A stretch of 64,000 nucleotides of DNA from Vibrio rotiferianus CAIM 577 = LMG 21460 (GTDB taxonomy: Bacteria > Pseudomonadota > Gammaproteobacteria > Enterobacterales > Vibrionaceae): NCBI RefSeq assembly GCF_002741985.1, contig NZ_APHW01000001.1, positions 85,613-149,612 of the forward strand. The letters are read 5' to 3'. Below, piece by piece: positions 37,928 through 47,487 of the stretch (position 1 is the stretch's first letter; each line of letters starts with the position of its first letter). The translations under genes and the position numbers were made by a program. Below the pieces are notes generated by a model that was given only the letters and a program-made list of their open reading frames with translations, did not search any database and was not told the origin of the DNA.

Positions 37928-39289
37928 TTAGCTTTCGGCTTTATGCAGTTTTTCCTGATAGCGAGCGATGAAGCCTGCACTCTGTTCTTCAAGAGTTTGA
38001 ACCAAACGACGACCTTTACTGTGTACGATGGTGTACAGGAACAGTAGAGGAATTGCGACAACCAGACCAAGCATCGTAGTAACAAGTGCTTCTGAGATAC
38101 CGCCAGCCATTAGCTTCGGATCACCTGTACCAAATAGTGTGATGGCTTGGAACGTACCGATCATACCCATAACCGTACCCAGTAGACCTAGAAGTGGTGC
38201 TACAGAAGCGAACAGTTTGATTGAGCTGATAAAGCGTTCAATGCTCGGTGCGTTACGTAGGATGATCTCATCGAGTTTAGCTTCAAGATCTTCAAGGTTG
38301 TCACCTTTGTGCTCTTGGTAAGCTTGGATAACTTCACCCAGTGGGTTGCCAGGAATAACCGTGTCTGATTTCGCTTGCTTACGCATTTTGCCACCGATAA
38401 CCAATAGGCGTAGGTAACAAGCGAGCGCAATCAATGCACCGACAGCACCCATAGCTAGGATGACGTAACCAACGATGCCACCTTGGTCAATACGCTCCTG
38501 AACGGTAGGACTTTGTACAAGTAGAGACAGAATCACACCACGAGATGGGTCGATAAATAGTGGTTCGTAAGTGCCGTCTGCAGCTTCAAATCCGCCAACT
38601 AGGCGAGTGATGTTTTTGCGAGGCTGACGTGATAGCTCTTCAAACTTACCAGTTTGCGGCACGTAAGTTACGTATTTGCCATCTGCGATTGCGTTGAACT
38701 CACCCACTAGCGTGACATCTCGAACCGCTTCTTTACCTTCTCCATATACAACAGTTGCAGGTGCTGTTGTTGTCTCACCTGAAACCACTACTTGTTGTAG
38801 GATTGTGTGCCAGAATGCTTCAAGTTCTTGCGTAGAAGGCAGTTCTTTACTCTCTGCTAGTTTTGAAAGTAATGCGTCACGCTCTGGGAATTGAACTGCA
38901 TTTTGTGAAGCAGCGAATAGCCCTTTAAACTCACCCGCGTATTGACGAACGACACCAAACATTTCGCCTAAAGTGCCTGAACGTACACGTAGTGTTTCAG
39001 TCAGCTCGGTAAGTTGCTTGTCGTTTTCGTCGAACGTAGCTTTCAGTTCATCGCCGAGTGCTTGTTGTGCGGCTAACTCATTACGGGCTTGCTGAAGCAG
39101 TGCAGCTTGCTTGTCACGGTTGTTTCTGAACTCGGCTTCGCGAGCTTTGTTCTCTTTTGATTCAACGATGCTTTCTGACTTTACGTTTTTCAGAAGCTCA
39201 GATAAGTTCTTCGGTGCCTCAGCGTGTGCACCAGAAATCATGAATAAGCTCGCTAGTAAACCAGCGGCTAGAGTTTTGAATCCTTTCAT
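37928..39289 (-). CDS. ttpC: TtpC-like protein (extended ExbB/TolQ family)
   Basis: Fourth component required by Vibrio TonB2 systems. The 453-residue product has a signal-type N-terminus (about 1-23), a long periplasmic coiled-coil region (about 30-130) and a beta-rich segment (about 165-255). A C-terminal ExbB-like domain with three membrane segments (about 268-290, 350-375 and 395-425) carries APLLGLLGTVMGMIGTFQAI. Nine bases separate its stop from exbB. The symbol is given by architecture and operon position. Confidence 0.87.
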   Translation of the reverse strand: MKGFKTLAAGLLASLFMISGAHAEAPKNLSELLKNVKSESIVESKENKAREAEFRNNRDKQAALLQQARNELAAQQALGDELKATFDENDKQLTELTETLRVRSGTLGEMFGVVRQYAGEFKGLFAASQNAVQFPERDALLSKLAESKELPSTQELEAFWHTILQQVVVSGETTTAPATVVYGEGKEAVRDVTLVGEFNAIADGKYVTYVPQTGKFEELSRQPRKNITRLVGGFEAADGTYEPLFIDPSRGVILSLLVQSPTVQERIDQGGIVGYVILAMGAVGALIALACYLRLLVIGGKMRKQAKSDTVIPGNPLGEVIQAYQEHKGDNLEDLEAKLDEIILRNAPSIERFISSIKLFASVAPLLGLLGTVMGMIGTFQAITLFGTGDPKLMAGGISEALVTTMLGLVVAIPLLFLYTIVHSKGRRLVQTLEEQSAGFIARYQEKLHKAES

Positions 39290-39292
39290 TTC

Positions 39293-40057
39293 TTATTCCT
39301 CTCCAGCAAATACAGGCAGTTTGATCAGCGCTGGTGGCGCTTGCTTCTTAGCGATACGAAGGCCTTGCTGTACAGCAATACGGTAGCTTTCAGGTAGTGA
39401 TTCCCATTGGCGGGTTTGTTGATTCCACATGCCTGTTTCGCCGCCATCCGGAGATTGGAACAGAAGCGCAGTACGACCAATACGTAGGAAGTCGTAAGTC
39501 ACGGTCTCACCGTTGCGCTCTAGGCTAGCTTTGTAAGATTCAATTGAGCGAGAGAAGCCTTCTTCGATTTGATACGCTTCCATCACCTTACGGAATTTTT
39601 CTGATGTTGTTACGTCTGCACGATCCATAAGGTCACGCAGTTCATTGACACGCTTGGTGCGCTCTTCTTTTTGGAAAGGAAGGTCGAGAGTCACGAATTC
39701 ATCTAGTGCGTCGATCATCTTCAGTGTTAGGGGTACAACCTCTGTGGCTGTTTGGTCAATCTGAGCAATCTGGTTATTAAGTGAATCCAGTTCGCCTTGT
39801 TGCGATTGAACCATTCGATTGATCTGCTCATTGTAGACTTTCATGCTGTCTACCTGACGCAATAAGCCTTTGTATTCCGCGAGCATACCTTCCGTGCTTT
39901 CGGCATAGGTGTCGATCTTTTGTTGTGAAACTTCTGAGGACTTGTTTGCTTTTGCTTGTGTTGAAACAACTGCTCCTGAGTTTGCTGCTACAGAGCTACT
40001 ACTGATAGTAAGCAATGCTGCAGCTATGGCACTAAGGCCAAATTCCTTAAATTTCAT
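39293..40057 (-). CDS. DUF3450 family periplasmic protein
   Basis: The 254-residue protein has a signal peptide (about 1-25, cut near SSVAANS) and a long coiled coil (about 40-110). A helical C-terminal part includes FLRIGRTALLFQSPDG and WNQQTRQWESLPE. DUF3450 genes stand directly upstream of ttpC in many marine gammaproteobacteria. Function is unknown; a periplasmic spacer or adaptor for TtpC is a reasonable inference. It ends three bases before ttpC. Confidence 0.85.
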   Translation of the reverse strand: MKFKEFGLSAIAAALLTISSSSVAANSGAVVSTQAKANKSSEVSQQKIDTYAESTEGMLAEYKGLLRQVDSMKVYNEQINRMVQSQQGELDSLNNQIAQIDQTATEVVPLTLKMIDALDEFVTLDLPFQKEERTKRVNELRDLMDRADVTTSEKFRKVMEAYQIEEGFSRSIESYKASLERNGETVTYDFLRIGRTALLFQSPDGGETGMWNQQTRQWESLPESYRIAVQQGLRIAKKQAPPALIKLPVFAGEE

Positions 40058-40119
40058 GTTGCATCCTTGTCAGTGTTTAAGTCAGTCGAAAAGGGCGCGG
40101 AAAACCCGCGCCAAATTTT

Positions 40120-42717
40120 TTATAAGAAGTCGTATGATGCTTCGATGTATAGTTGGCGACCGATTGGGTCGTCATAGCCACTTGCATAGAACGGAGACGT
40201 ATCATTTAGAGGATCTTTAGGTGGTACTTTGTCGAATAGGTTGATAGCACCCAAAGTCACACGGCCATTCTCGTTGAACTGGTAAGTGGTTGTAAGGTTC
40301 CAAGTTGTCATACTTGCAATTTCTGCGTCATATCCAGCAGCTTTTGCTGCGTCACAGTCATCAAAGTAGTAACGGTTAGCATAGCTAGAACACATGCGGT
40401 CACGGTACTTACCAAATACATTCATGCTTACATCTTGGTAAGCCCAACCCAAGTTTAGGGTTGCTGTGTACTCTGGCATAAAGTCAGTTTCGTCGATTAC
40501 TGGCTCTGCATCGTTTTCTTGGTATTCCGCGATAAGGATCTTGGTTAGAGCGACGCGAGAACTAAATGAACCATACTCATTAGTATCGTAAGCGTATGTA
40601 ACAGCGATATCGATACCTGAACGTTCTTCAAATGATTGGTTCACCGGGCCGTAAGATACTGATTTAATTGTGCCGTCTGGATTACGAACCACTTCAGTGC
40701 CAGGGTACTTACCTGGATCATTAATTACGTCTTGGTAGCTTGGCGCTGTTACAACATCTTCCATTTTGATGTGGTACCAGTCTACAGTTAGACCCAAGTC
40801 GTCAACTGGCTCCCATGCAAGACCCAAGTTAATGTTGGTACTTGTTTCTTCTTCTAGCTCAGAATTTGGACCGTTTTCAGTATCAAAATATTGAGTATCA
40901 CACTCAGGATACTTATCTTTGTCCTGAGGACCGCTACCACCTGCTGCTTCACACAGTACAGGATCGAAACCTGAACCAAAACCACGAGTAACTTCACCGA
41001 ATAGACGCTTCAGGTCTGGCGCTCGGAAACCAAGACCATAGCTACCACGAAGCAATAATGTATCTGTTGGGCGATACGCTAGTGCCACTTTTGGAGTGAA
41101 CGCGCCACCAGTTGCAGAGTCATCGAAGTAGTGGTCATAACGACCTGCTACAGTCATTTCTAGATCTTCGATAATAGGGATCAGAGCTTCGACACCTAGG
41201 CCGACTTGATCACGCTCACCGCCACCAGCAGAACCACCTAAGCCAGAGAAACCACCAGCAGCCGTAGTAGCATCAATGCTTTCTTGGTAATCCGTGCGGT
41301 TCCACTCACCGTATACAGCGAAACCAGACATACCCGCAGGTAAGTCAATTAAATCGCCAGAAAGTGAACCATTTAGAGAGTAAAGCTTTGAGTAGGCTTC
41401 TTTGGTTGACGTACCACTGTATTTGTTCACAGCCTCTTGTGAAATTGGGCCTAGTAGGTCTACTTCACCGTTTTGTACGGCTTCATCAAGAGTTTTGTAG
41501 ATAGCCGGGTTATCAGTTTCTACAGATTGCTCTGAGTAACCTGCATAAACGTCCCAATCATAAGTATCCGCTAGTAGACCATTTAGACCGAACGTTAGAC
41601 CGAAAGAATCAGCTTCTGTGTTACTTTCACGAGGCCCAAACTCAACCATACGACGAGTATATTCACCAGCACCACGGAAGTGTGTATCGTCAACAACAAC
41701 ATTGTATGGGTTTGGTTCGAATTCAGATTCCGTAGATTTATAACCAAAGCGCGCTTCGGCCATAGCGGTTACATCATCGTTTACGTCCATTTCGCCACGG
41801 ACTAGCAAATCAATTTGTTTGTTCTCGGGCTTTAGCGTCCGGTATGCAGAACGGTTGAAACCACACTTACCATCAGCACGGTCTACCCCTGCTTCGCCTA
41901 CTACTTCTTTACATGATGAACCTACGTCGGCCGGAGTTAGATGAGTTCCATCTTTGCCATAAAAGTTTGAACCGTAGCTTGAGTAACCGCTTAGTTGTGA
42001 GCGACTTGAGTTATCGTCACCGGCCCAGTCTCTGTCAGACTGTTTCAGCATCTCGTTACCAGCAAATTGGCCTACGAATAGAATTCTTTTGTCATCGAAG
42101 TCTTTACCTGCAACAACATCTAGACGACCATTTTGGTAACCACCGTCAGTGGCATCACCCGCGCGAACTTTAACTGAAACACCATCAAAGTCTTTTTTCA
42201 GGATGAAGTTAACAACACCACCGATTGCGTCAGAACCGTAGATTGCAGAACCTGAGTCAGTCATGACCTCGACTCGTTCGATAGCTGCTACAGGGATCTG
42301 ACCAATGTCTTGGAAGTTTGAAGTGCCGTTCTCTGCTAATGGATATTGAGGTAAGCGACGACCGTCAATCAAAATCAACGTACGAGAAGCTCCAAGACCA
42401 CGTAGGTTTACCGATTGAGCTGCAGGAGTGAAAGAGAATGAGTTTGTTTGCGCCATCACACCGCCGGTGTTTTGAGTCAAACTGTTTAAAACGTCCTGAG
42501 CGCTATTGAAACCTTTCGATTCAATGTCTTTGCTGCTTATTACAGTTACTGGAGATGGGCCTTCCATATCCGTAGTGGAGATTCGTGAACCTGTTACCTT
42601 CATTTTCTGAAGTTGTTCAACTTGCTGCTCTTCTGCCTGCGCTGCTAGAGGTGCCACTGCTGCGGTTCCCAGTGCAAGGCTGATCGCAACAGATAAAGCG
42701 GTTGTGTTTTTATACAT
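40120..42717 (-). CDS. TonB-dependent outer-membrane receptor
   Basis: The 865-residue protein has a signal peptide (about 1-28), a plug domain (about 45-175, with ISTTDMEGPSPVTVISSKDI and YGSDAIGGVVNFILKKDF) and a 22-strand barrel ending in an aromatic-terminated strand (YIEASYDFL). A TonB box may lie near QKMKVTG. It belongs to the large CirA/OMR class that often imports peptides or carbohydrates. No clear siderophore signature and no convincing Fur box were seen. It heads the operon with DUF3450-ttpC-exbB-exbD-tonB-TPR. Confidence 0.92.
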   Translation of the reverse strand: MYKNTTALSVAISLALGTAAVAPLAAQAEEQQVEQLQKMKVTGSRISTTDMEGPSPVTVISSKDIESKGFNSAQDVLNSLTQNTGGVMAQTNSFSFTPAAQSVNLRGLGASRTLILIDGRRLPQYPLAENGTSNFQDIGQIPVAAIERVEVMTDSGSAIYGSDAIGGVVNFILKKDFDGVSVKVRAGDATDGGYQNGRLDVVAGKDFDDKRILFVGQFAGNEMLKQSDRDWAGDDNSSRSQLSGYSSYGSNFYGKDGTHLTPADVGSSCKEVVGEAGVDRADGKCGFNRSAYRTLKPENKQIDLLVRGEMDVNDDVTAMAEARFGYKSTESEFEPNPYNVVVDDTHFRGAGEYTRRMVEFGPRESNTEADSFGLTFGLNGLLADTYDWDVYAGYSEQSVETDNPAIYKTLDEAVQNGEVDLLGPISQEAVNKYSGTSTKEAYSKLYSLNGSLSGDLIDLPAGMSGFAVYGEWNRTDYQESIDATTAAGGFSGLGGSAGGGERDQVGLGVEALIPIIEDLEMTVAGRYDHYFDDSATGGAFTPKVALAYRPTDTLLLRGSYGLGFRAPDLKRLFGEVTRGFGSGFDPVLCEAAGGSGPQDKDKYPECDTQYFDTENGPNSELEEETSTNINLGLAWEPVDDLGLTVDWYHIKMEDVVTAPSYQDVINDPGKYPGTEVVRNPDGTIKSVSYGPVNQSFEERSGIDIAVTYAYDTNEYGSFSSRVALTKILIAEYQENDAEPVIDETDFMPEYTATLNLGWAYQDVSMNVFGKYRDRMCSSYANRYYFDDCDAAKAAGYDAEIASMTTWNLTTTYQFNENGRVTLGAINLFDKVPPKDPLNDTSPFYASGYDDPIGRQLYIEASYDFL

Positions 42718-43538
42718 CCTTGTTGCTCCGATTATTATTATTTCCTATGTCTGGCCACATAACGACCAATTGTGACGTTAATATTTCGTTAACGCTAATG
42801 GCATGTATACCTGAGATGAAAAAAGGAAGTCAAACCAGTGGTAAAGGGAGATAAGTAAATGTAAAAAAGATGTAAAAACCTAAGGGTGACATAAATCACA
42901 GAATATTTTCCTGTAAGATCTTTATAAAACGAGATCAAATTTTAATAAAACACCGTATTTTGTGTTTCTTGTAAACAGTAATGTCTTATGTTGTCTATGG
43001 TTTTTAAGCGGGCTTTGAATGCTAAAAACTAGATAATATGCAGCATATTGTTCTTATGCACTCATTTTATGGAATGGGTGACATGTTAACTCGATCGTAG
43101 TGGTTGGTATCAAATTATGATACCCATTGTGATAAAAGGGCTCATTGATATTTTGACGTCAAATTAACCTTTGGTTTAAGTGTCTTAATAGTCACTGTTA
43201 GTGCATGTTTATGTAAGCTTTTCACTCTAAAGTGCCTAGATTGATATTCTGTATGAATGACTTTTGTGGTTTTTTATATTTTTTTACAAAAACATTTTCA
43301 TTTTTCGACATTGAAGGAAGTTTGTCATGTTTTGGGCTCAAACACTTGAAGCGTGCGGAGTTTCAAGATAAATATGACGCTGAAATTGTTGCAGTAGTGG
43401 AAAAAACTAGTTATTGAAACTCAGGGAGTGCGTTTTAATAACTTCAGTTGCTACGTTATCGAATTGCACCATTTTGGGCCGGAAACCTCCTCCCCGAACC
43501 CGCCTAACAATGGACAGTAGACATGGAGTAAGTTGTAT
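42718..43538. promoter_or_regulatory. 820-bp divergent regulatory region
   Basis: AT-rich gap between the TonB-receptor operon and the ABC importer. It contains a CRP-like site (42885-42900) and three separate palindromes: AATATGC-A-GCATATT (43035-43049), GGTATCA-N5-TGATACC (43106-43124) and TTTGACGTCAAA (43152-43163). A 61-codon open frame at 43232-43417 has no good ribosome-binding site and is not called as a gene. The regulator that would bind the palindromes is unknown. Confidence 0.6.
42885..42900. promoter_or_regulatory. Candidate CRP site
   Basis: GGTGA-CATAAA-TCACA, nine of ten core positions matching CRP. It lies 168-183 bases upstream of the TonB-receptor start codon. Confidence 0.55.
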
Positions 43539-44565
43539 ATGCTGTCGTATTTTTTACGCCGATTAGCATTAGTGATTCCAACATTCTTGGGAATTACTAT
43601 TCTAATTTTTGCTATCACTCGATTTGTACCCGGTGGCCCAGTTGAGCGAATGCTGTCTCAAATGCAGTCGCAGGGAGACGGTGCCGCGGCTATGACCTCT
43701 GCGGGGGGGTAATACTGCACTTTCAGAGGATCAAATCGCTGAGCTGAATGCTTTTTACGGTCTAGATAAGCCTGTAACAGAGGCTTATATCGATTGGTTA
43801 AGCCGATTATTGGTTTTAGACTTCGGTGAATCAACCCGTTACTACGAACCTGTTTCAGACATGATCGCTGAGCGCCTGCCAGTCTCACTATTTTATGGTG
43901 GAATGACGTTTTTTATTAGTTACTTCATTTCAATTCCGCTCGGTTACTACAAAGCGTTGAAGCATGGTTCCGTGTTTGACTCTGCTTCTTCTATTCTTAT
44001 CTTCGTTGGCTATGCCTTACCTGGCTATGTAGTTGGTGTTTTGCTGATTACGTTGTTCAGTTATCACCTAGAGTGGTTCCCAATGGGAGGCTTTGTCGGG
44101 GACGACTTTGACGACTATGAAACCTTCTTTGAGCGTGCTAAAGACATTATGTGGCATGCGGTGCTGCCTCTTATTTGTTACTTGATTGGTGATTTTGCAA
44201 CGCTAACCATGACGATGAAGAATAACCTGATGGAAAACCTGTCGTCAGATTACATTCGTACTGCGATTGCCAAGGGCTTACCGTTTAAGAAAGCGGTACG
44301 CAAGCACGCACTACGCAATAGCTTGATACCTATCGCTTCTCACTTTGGCAACTCGTTATTGTTCTTTATGACCGGGGCATTCTTGATTGAAGTTATTTTC
44401 AATATCGATGGTATCGGATTGCTTGGTTATGAATCGATTATGGAGCGTGACTACCCAGTAGTAATGGGAATTGTCGCTATCAACGCGATGCTGCTTCTGA
44501 TAGGTAACATCATCTCTGATATTTGTGTTGCTTTAGTCGACCCTCGTGTGAAGTTTGGAGCGTAA
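43539..44565 (+). pseudogene. Peptide ABC transporter permease (YejB/OppB-like), frameshifted at a G7 tract
   Basis: First permease of the importer. ATG at 43539 (GGAG ten bases upstream) opens MLSYFLRRLALVIPTFLGIT, the classic start of DppB/OppB/YejB permeases with FVPGGPVE. The frame hits TAA at 43710-43712 directly after a run of seven Gs. With six Gs it reads AGGNTALSEDQIAELNAFYG and continues to 44565, giving 341 residues with the BPD_transp_1 domain and the EAA-type loop (IRTAIAKGLPFKKAVRKHALRN). The last segment GIGLLGYESIMERDYPVVMG resembles YejB. An internal start around 43810 could give a truncated protein lacking the first membrane segment. Confidence 0.87.
43703..43709 (+). repeat. 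Poly-G tract (G7) in the first permease gene
   Basis: Seven Gs after GC; six would keep the permease in frame. This is the second such tract in the locus. Confidence 0.9.
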
Positions 44566-44566
44566 T

Positions 44567-45610
44567 ATGATTAAAGTTAGCCCATTAACTCAAAAGAAAA
44601 TCCGCCACTTTAAAGATATAAAACGTGGTTACTGGTCATTTCTTATTTTATCGACCATGTTGGTTTTATCGCTGTTTGCGGAGTTGTTGATCAACAGCAA
44701 AGCGTTGGTAGTAAAGTACGATGGTAGTTACTACTTCCCTGTTGTGAGCGATGTACGTTTGGGAAGTGACTTTGGACAAGCGTCCTCTAGCGAAGCGGAT
44801 TACCGCGAACTACAGAAAGTATTTACTGCGGAAGGCAGTGATAACTTCGTTATTCTACCTATCGTGCCTTGGAACCCATATGAGCAAGACTTCAGTGGTG
44901 ACTTTCCTCCAACGGCGCCAAGTGCTGAAGACAAACACTATTTGGGTACCGATGTTATCGGCCGCGATATTTTAGCTCGACTAGTCTATGGCTTTCGTAC
45001 CGCAATGGGTTTCGCGCTACTAACGATGGCTATTTCTTATGCTATCGGTACTGCGGTTGGCTGTGCGATGGGTTTCTGGGGCGGAAAGTTTGACCTATTT
45101 GTTCAGCGTCTAATTGAAGTTTGGTCAATGGTGCCATTCCTGTATGTCATCATGATCTTAGTATCGATTGTTCAGCCTACCTTTACCTTATTCGTCGCCA
45201 TCAACGTCCTATTTGGCTGGATGGGGATGACTTGGTACATGCGAACCATGACTTATAAAGAGTCTGCGCGTGAATACGTAATGGCGGCTCGTGCATTGGG
45301 GGCTTCAACTGGTCGTATCCTGTTTAACCACATTCTGCCAAACACGATGGTAATGATTGTGACGCTTGCACCCTTTACTATCGCAGCAAACATCACCGCG
45401 CTAACGGCTCTGGACTACCTCGGCCTTGGCTTGATGCCACCAACTCCAAGTTGGGGCGAGCTGTTGCAACAAGGTAAGTCGAATTTAGACTCGCCATGGA
45501 TTGTTTCATCAGTTGTGGCTTCGATTGTACTGGTATTGGTCATGGTGACCTTTATTGGTGAAGCGATTCGAGCGGCGTTCGACCCGAAAAAATTCACACG
45601 CTATGTTTAA
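44567..45610 (+). CDS. Peptide ABC transporter permease (YejE/OppC-like)
   Basis: Second inner-membrane permease. The ATG at 44567, with GGAG seven bases upstream, gives 347 residues; an in-frame TTG at 44555 is less likely. There is one N-terminal membrane segment, then a roughly 100-residue periplasmic insert (about 45-135) with HYLGTDVIGRDILARLVYG, then the permease core with the EAA loop (AREYVMAARALGASTGRILFNH split here in description) and LGLGLMPPTPSWGELL. It starts one base after the first permease ends. Confidence 0.92.
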   Translation: MIKVSPLTQKKIRHFKDIKRGYWSFLILSTMLVLSLFAELLINSKALVVKYDGSYYFPVVSDVRLGSDFGQASSSEADYRELQKVFTAEGSDNFVILPIVPWNPYEQDFSGDFPPTAPSAEDKHYLGTDVIGRDILARLVYGFRTAMGFALLTMAISYAIGTAVGCAMGFWGGKFDLFVQRLIEVWSMVPFLYVIMILVSIVQPTFTLFVAINVLFGWMGMTWYMRTMTYKESAREYVMAARALGASTGRILFNHILPNTMVMIVTLAPFTIAANITALTALDYLGLGLMPPTPSWGELLQQGKSNLDSPWIVSSVVASIVLVLVMVTFIGEAIRAAFDPKKFTRYV

Positions 45611-45648
45611 GCAAGCATTGTGAGCAAAACATAAAAAAGGGAAGTTTT

Positions 45649-47478
45649 ATGAATAAATTATTTTTAGCGTCTACGCTGAGCGCCCTGAGTTTTGGTGCGA
45701 TGTCAGAGACGCTTCAGACTGACTTAAACTGGCATACAAATTGGGATGCACCATTATATGCGTCTGAACAAGCGCAATTTGGTGGCACTTATCGTACCTT
45801 CATGTCTAGTTTCCCCCAGACACTTCGCAGTGTTGGCCCCGATTCTAACTCTGGGCTACGCGGATGGTTTGCCGATGATGCACCAAACTTAGTTCGAAAG
45901 CATCCAAACACGCTAGAGTGGATTCCTGACCTAGCTAATGAGTGGGCGTTCGATGACGATAACAAGACTATCTATTTCAAGCTAAATCCAAAAGCTCAAT
46001 GGTCTGATGGCAAGCCGGTTACTGCTGATGATTTTGTCTTCATGCTTAAGTTTTACCGCTCTAAAGATATCGTTGCACCATGGTATAACGAGTACTACAC
46101 CAATGTGATCGCTGATGTCATCAAATACGATGACCACACTTTGGCTTTCGTTTCTGGCTCAGAGAAAAACCAAGAAGATCTGTTGTATACGCTAGGCTCT
46201 TTGACCCCTAGACCTGCGCATTTTTATGCCAATCCATCGAAAGATGAAAATGGCGATGGCATCGATGATAACTTTGTTCGCAAATACAACTTTAAGAGTG
46301 AGCCAACGACGTTTGCTTACTACCTAGATAAAGTCAAAAAAGGCAAAAGTGTTACTTTTAAGCACGTCGGAGAAGATTGGTGGGGTTACTCAAATCCATA
46401 CTATAAGAATCGCTACAATGTAGAAAAAGTGCGCTTTACCGTGATCCGAGATGCAGATATCGCGATGAAGCACTTCGAAAAAGGCAAGCTTGATTCTTTT
46501 GGTTTAGTTAGGCCGATCCTATGGCATGACAAGACCAAAACTGCGCCATACGAGAAAGGTTATATCACTAAATTCTGGGGTTACAATCAATATCCAGAAG
46601 GGGCTGGCGGCTTATGGCTGAATACCGCTAACCCAATGCTAAGCGACTTAAATGTGCGAAAAGGCGTCGCATTGGCGAGTGATTTTGATGGCATGATCGA
46701 AAAACTCACTCGTGGGGATTATGTTCGTAAACCGAATGCCTTAGGCGTAGGGCGCGGTGATTATGATTTGAAAGATGCGGTACCGCCAAAGTTTGAGCCT
46801 GAAAAAGCAGTGGAGTACTTTAAGGCGGCGGGATTTGATCAAATTGCTGAGGACGGCATCCGTGTCAACGATAAAGGTCAGCGATTAAGCTTTGCCATCA
46901 CGTATAGCTTTGCGGGTCATACACCACGAATGTCATTCCTTAAAGAACAAGCCAAGTTAGCTGGGCTTGAGTACACATTGAACTTGGTGGATGGTTCATC
47001 GGCGTTTAAATACATCTTAGAGAAGAAGCACGAGGTGGCATTCTTAACGATGGGAACAGCAGAAGTTCCGGCATACTGGGAGTATTTCCATTCAGTGAAT
47101 GCGAACAAACCGCAAACTAACAGCCATGCTAATTACAGTTCTCCAGAATTAGATGCACTTATTATGGATTTCAAACATGAGTTTGATATCGATAAAAAGC
47201 GCGCAATTTCTCGTCAAATCCAAACCATTATTAATGACGCTGCCGTGATTGTTCCTGGATATATGGTGCCATATACCCGTGAAGGTCATTGGCGTTGGAT
47301 GAAGTATCCTGAGCAACCAATGACGAAACGAACAGCGATGCTTTTCCCTAATGCATTCTCTCCGGGTCTTGGGGTGTTCTGGATCGACAAAGATATTAAG
47401 AAACAAACTGAAAAGGCGATGAAGTCGGGTAAAACTTTTGAGCCGAGTGTGTTTGTTGACGACACTTATAAGCTGTAA
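45649..47478 (+). CDS. Periplasmic oligopeptide-binding protein (YejA-like, SBP family 5)
   Basis: Soluble substrate-binding protein that would collect the ligand in the periplasm. The 609-residue product has a signal peptide (about 1-19, cut near GAMSET) and the SBP_bac_5 fold, with FKLNPKAQWSDGKPVTADDF (about 117-136), LWLNTANPMLSDLNVRKGVA and DAAVIVPGYMVPY. The length and the N-terminal HTNWDAPLYASEQAQFGGTYR segment resemble YejA-type proteins more than OppA. It is preceded by AAGGGAAG. Confidence 0.92.
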   Translation: MNKLFLASTLSALSFGAMSETLQTDLNWHTNWDAPLYASEQAQFGGTYRTFMSSFPQTLRSVGPDSNSGLRGWFADDAPNLVRKHPNTLEWIPDLANEWAFDDDNKTIYFKLNPKAQWSDGKPVTADDFVFMLKFYRSKDIVAPWYNEYYTNVIADVIKYDDHTLAFVSGSEKNQEDLLYTLGSLTPRPAHFYANPSKDENGDGIDDNFVRKYNFKSEPTTFAYYLDKVKKGKSVTFKHVGEDWWGYSNPYYKNRYNVEKVRFTVIRDADIAMKHFEKGKLDSFGLVRPILWHDKTKTAPYEKGYITKFWGYNQYPEGAGGLWLNTANPMLSDLNVRKGVALASDFDGMIEKLTRGDYVRKPNALGVGRGDYDLKDAVPPKFEPEKAVEYFKAAGFDQIAEDGIRVNDKGQRLSFAITYSFAGHTPRMSFLKEQAKLAGLEYTLNLVDGSSAFKYILEKKHEVAFLTMGTAEVPAYWEYFHSVNANKPQTNSHANYSSPELDALIMDFKHEFDIDKKRAISRQIQTIINDAAVIVPGYMVPYTREGHWRWMKYPEQPMTKRTAMLFPNAFSPGLGVFWIDKDIKKQTEKAMKSGKTFEPSVFVDDTYKL

Positions 47479-47487
47479 GGATGTGTT

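Noticed and set aside
42718..42800. Fur box in front of the TonB-dependent receptor
   Set aside because: The ATTATTATTATTT stretch is AT-rich but does not form the expected inverted hexamer pattern.
43232..43417. A 61-codon ORF in the divergent region
   Set aside because: Weak start context, Phe-rich composition expected from AT-rich noncoding DNA, no recognised motif.
43703..43712. Programmed ribosomal frameshifting to explain the split permease
   Set aside because: Poly-G followed directly by a stop is not a known slippery arrangement for this family, and no downstream stem was evident. Tract-length change or sequencing error is simpler.
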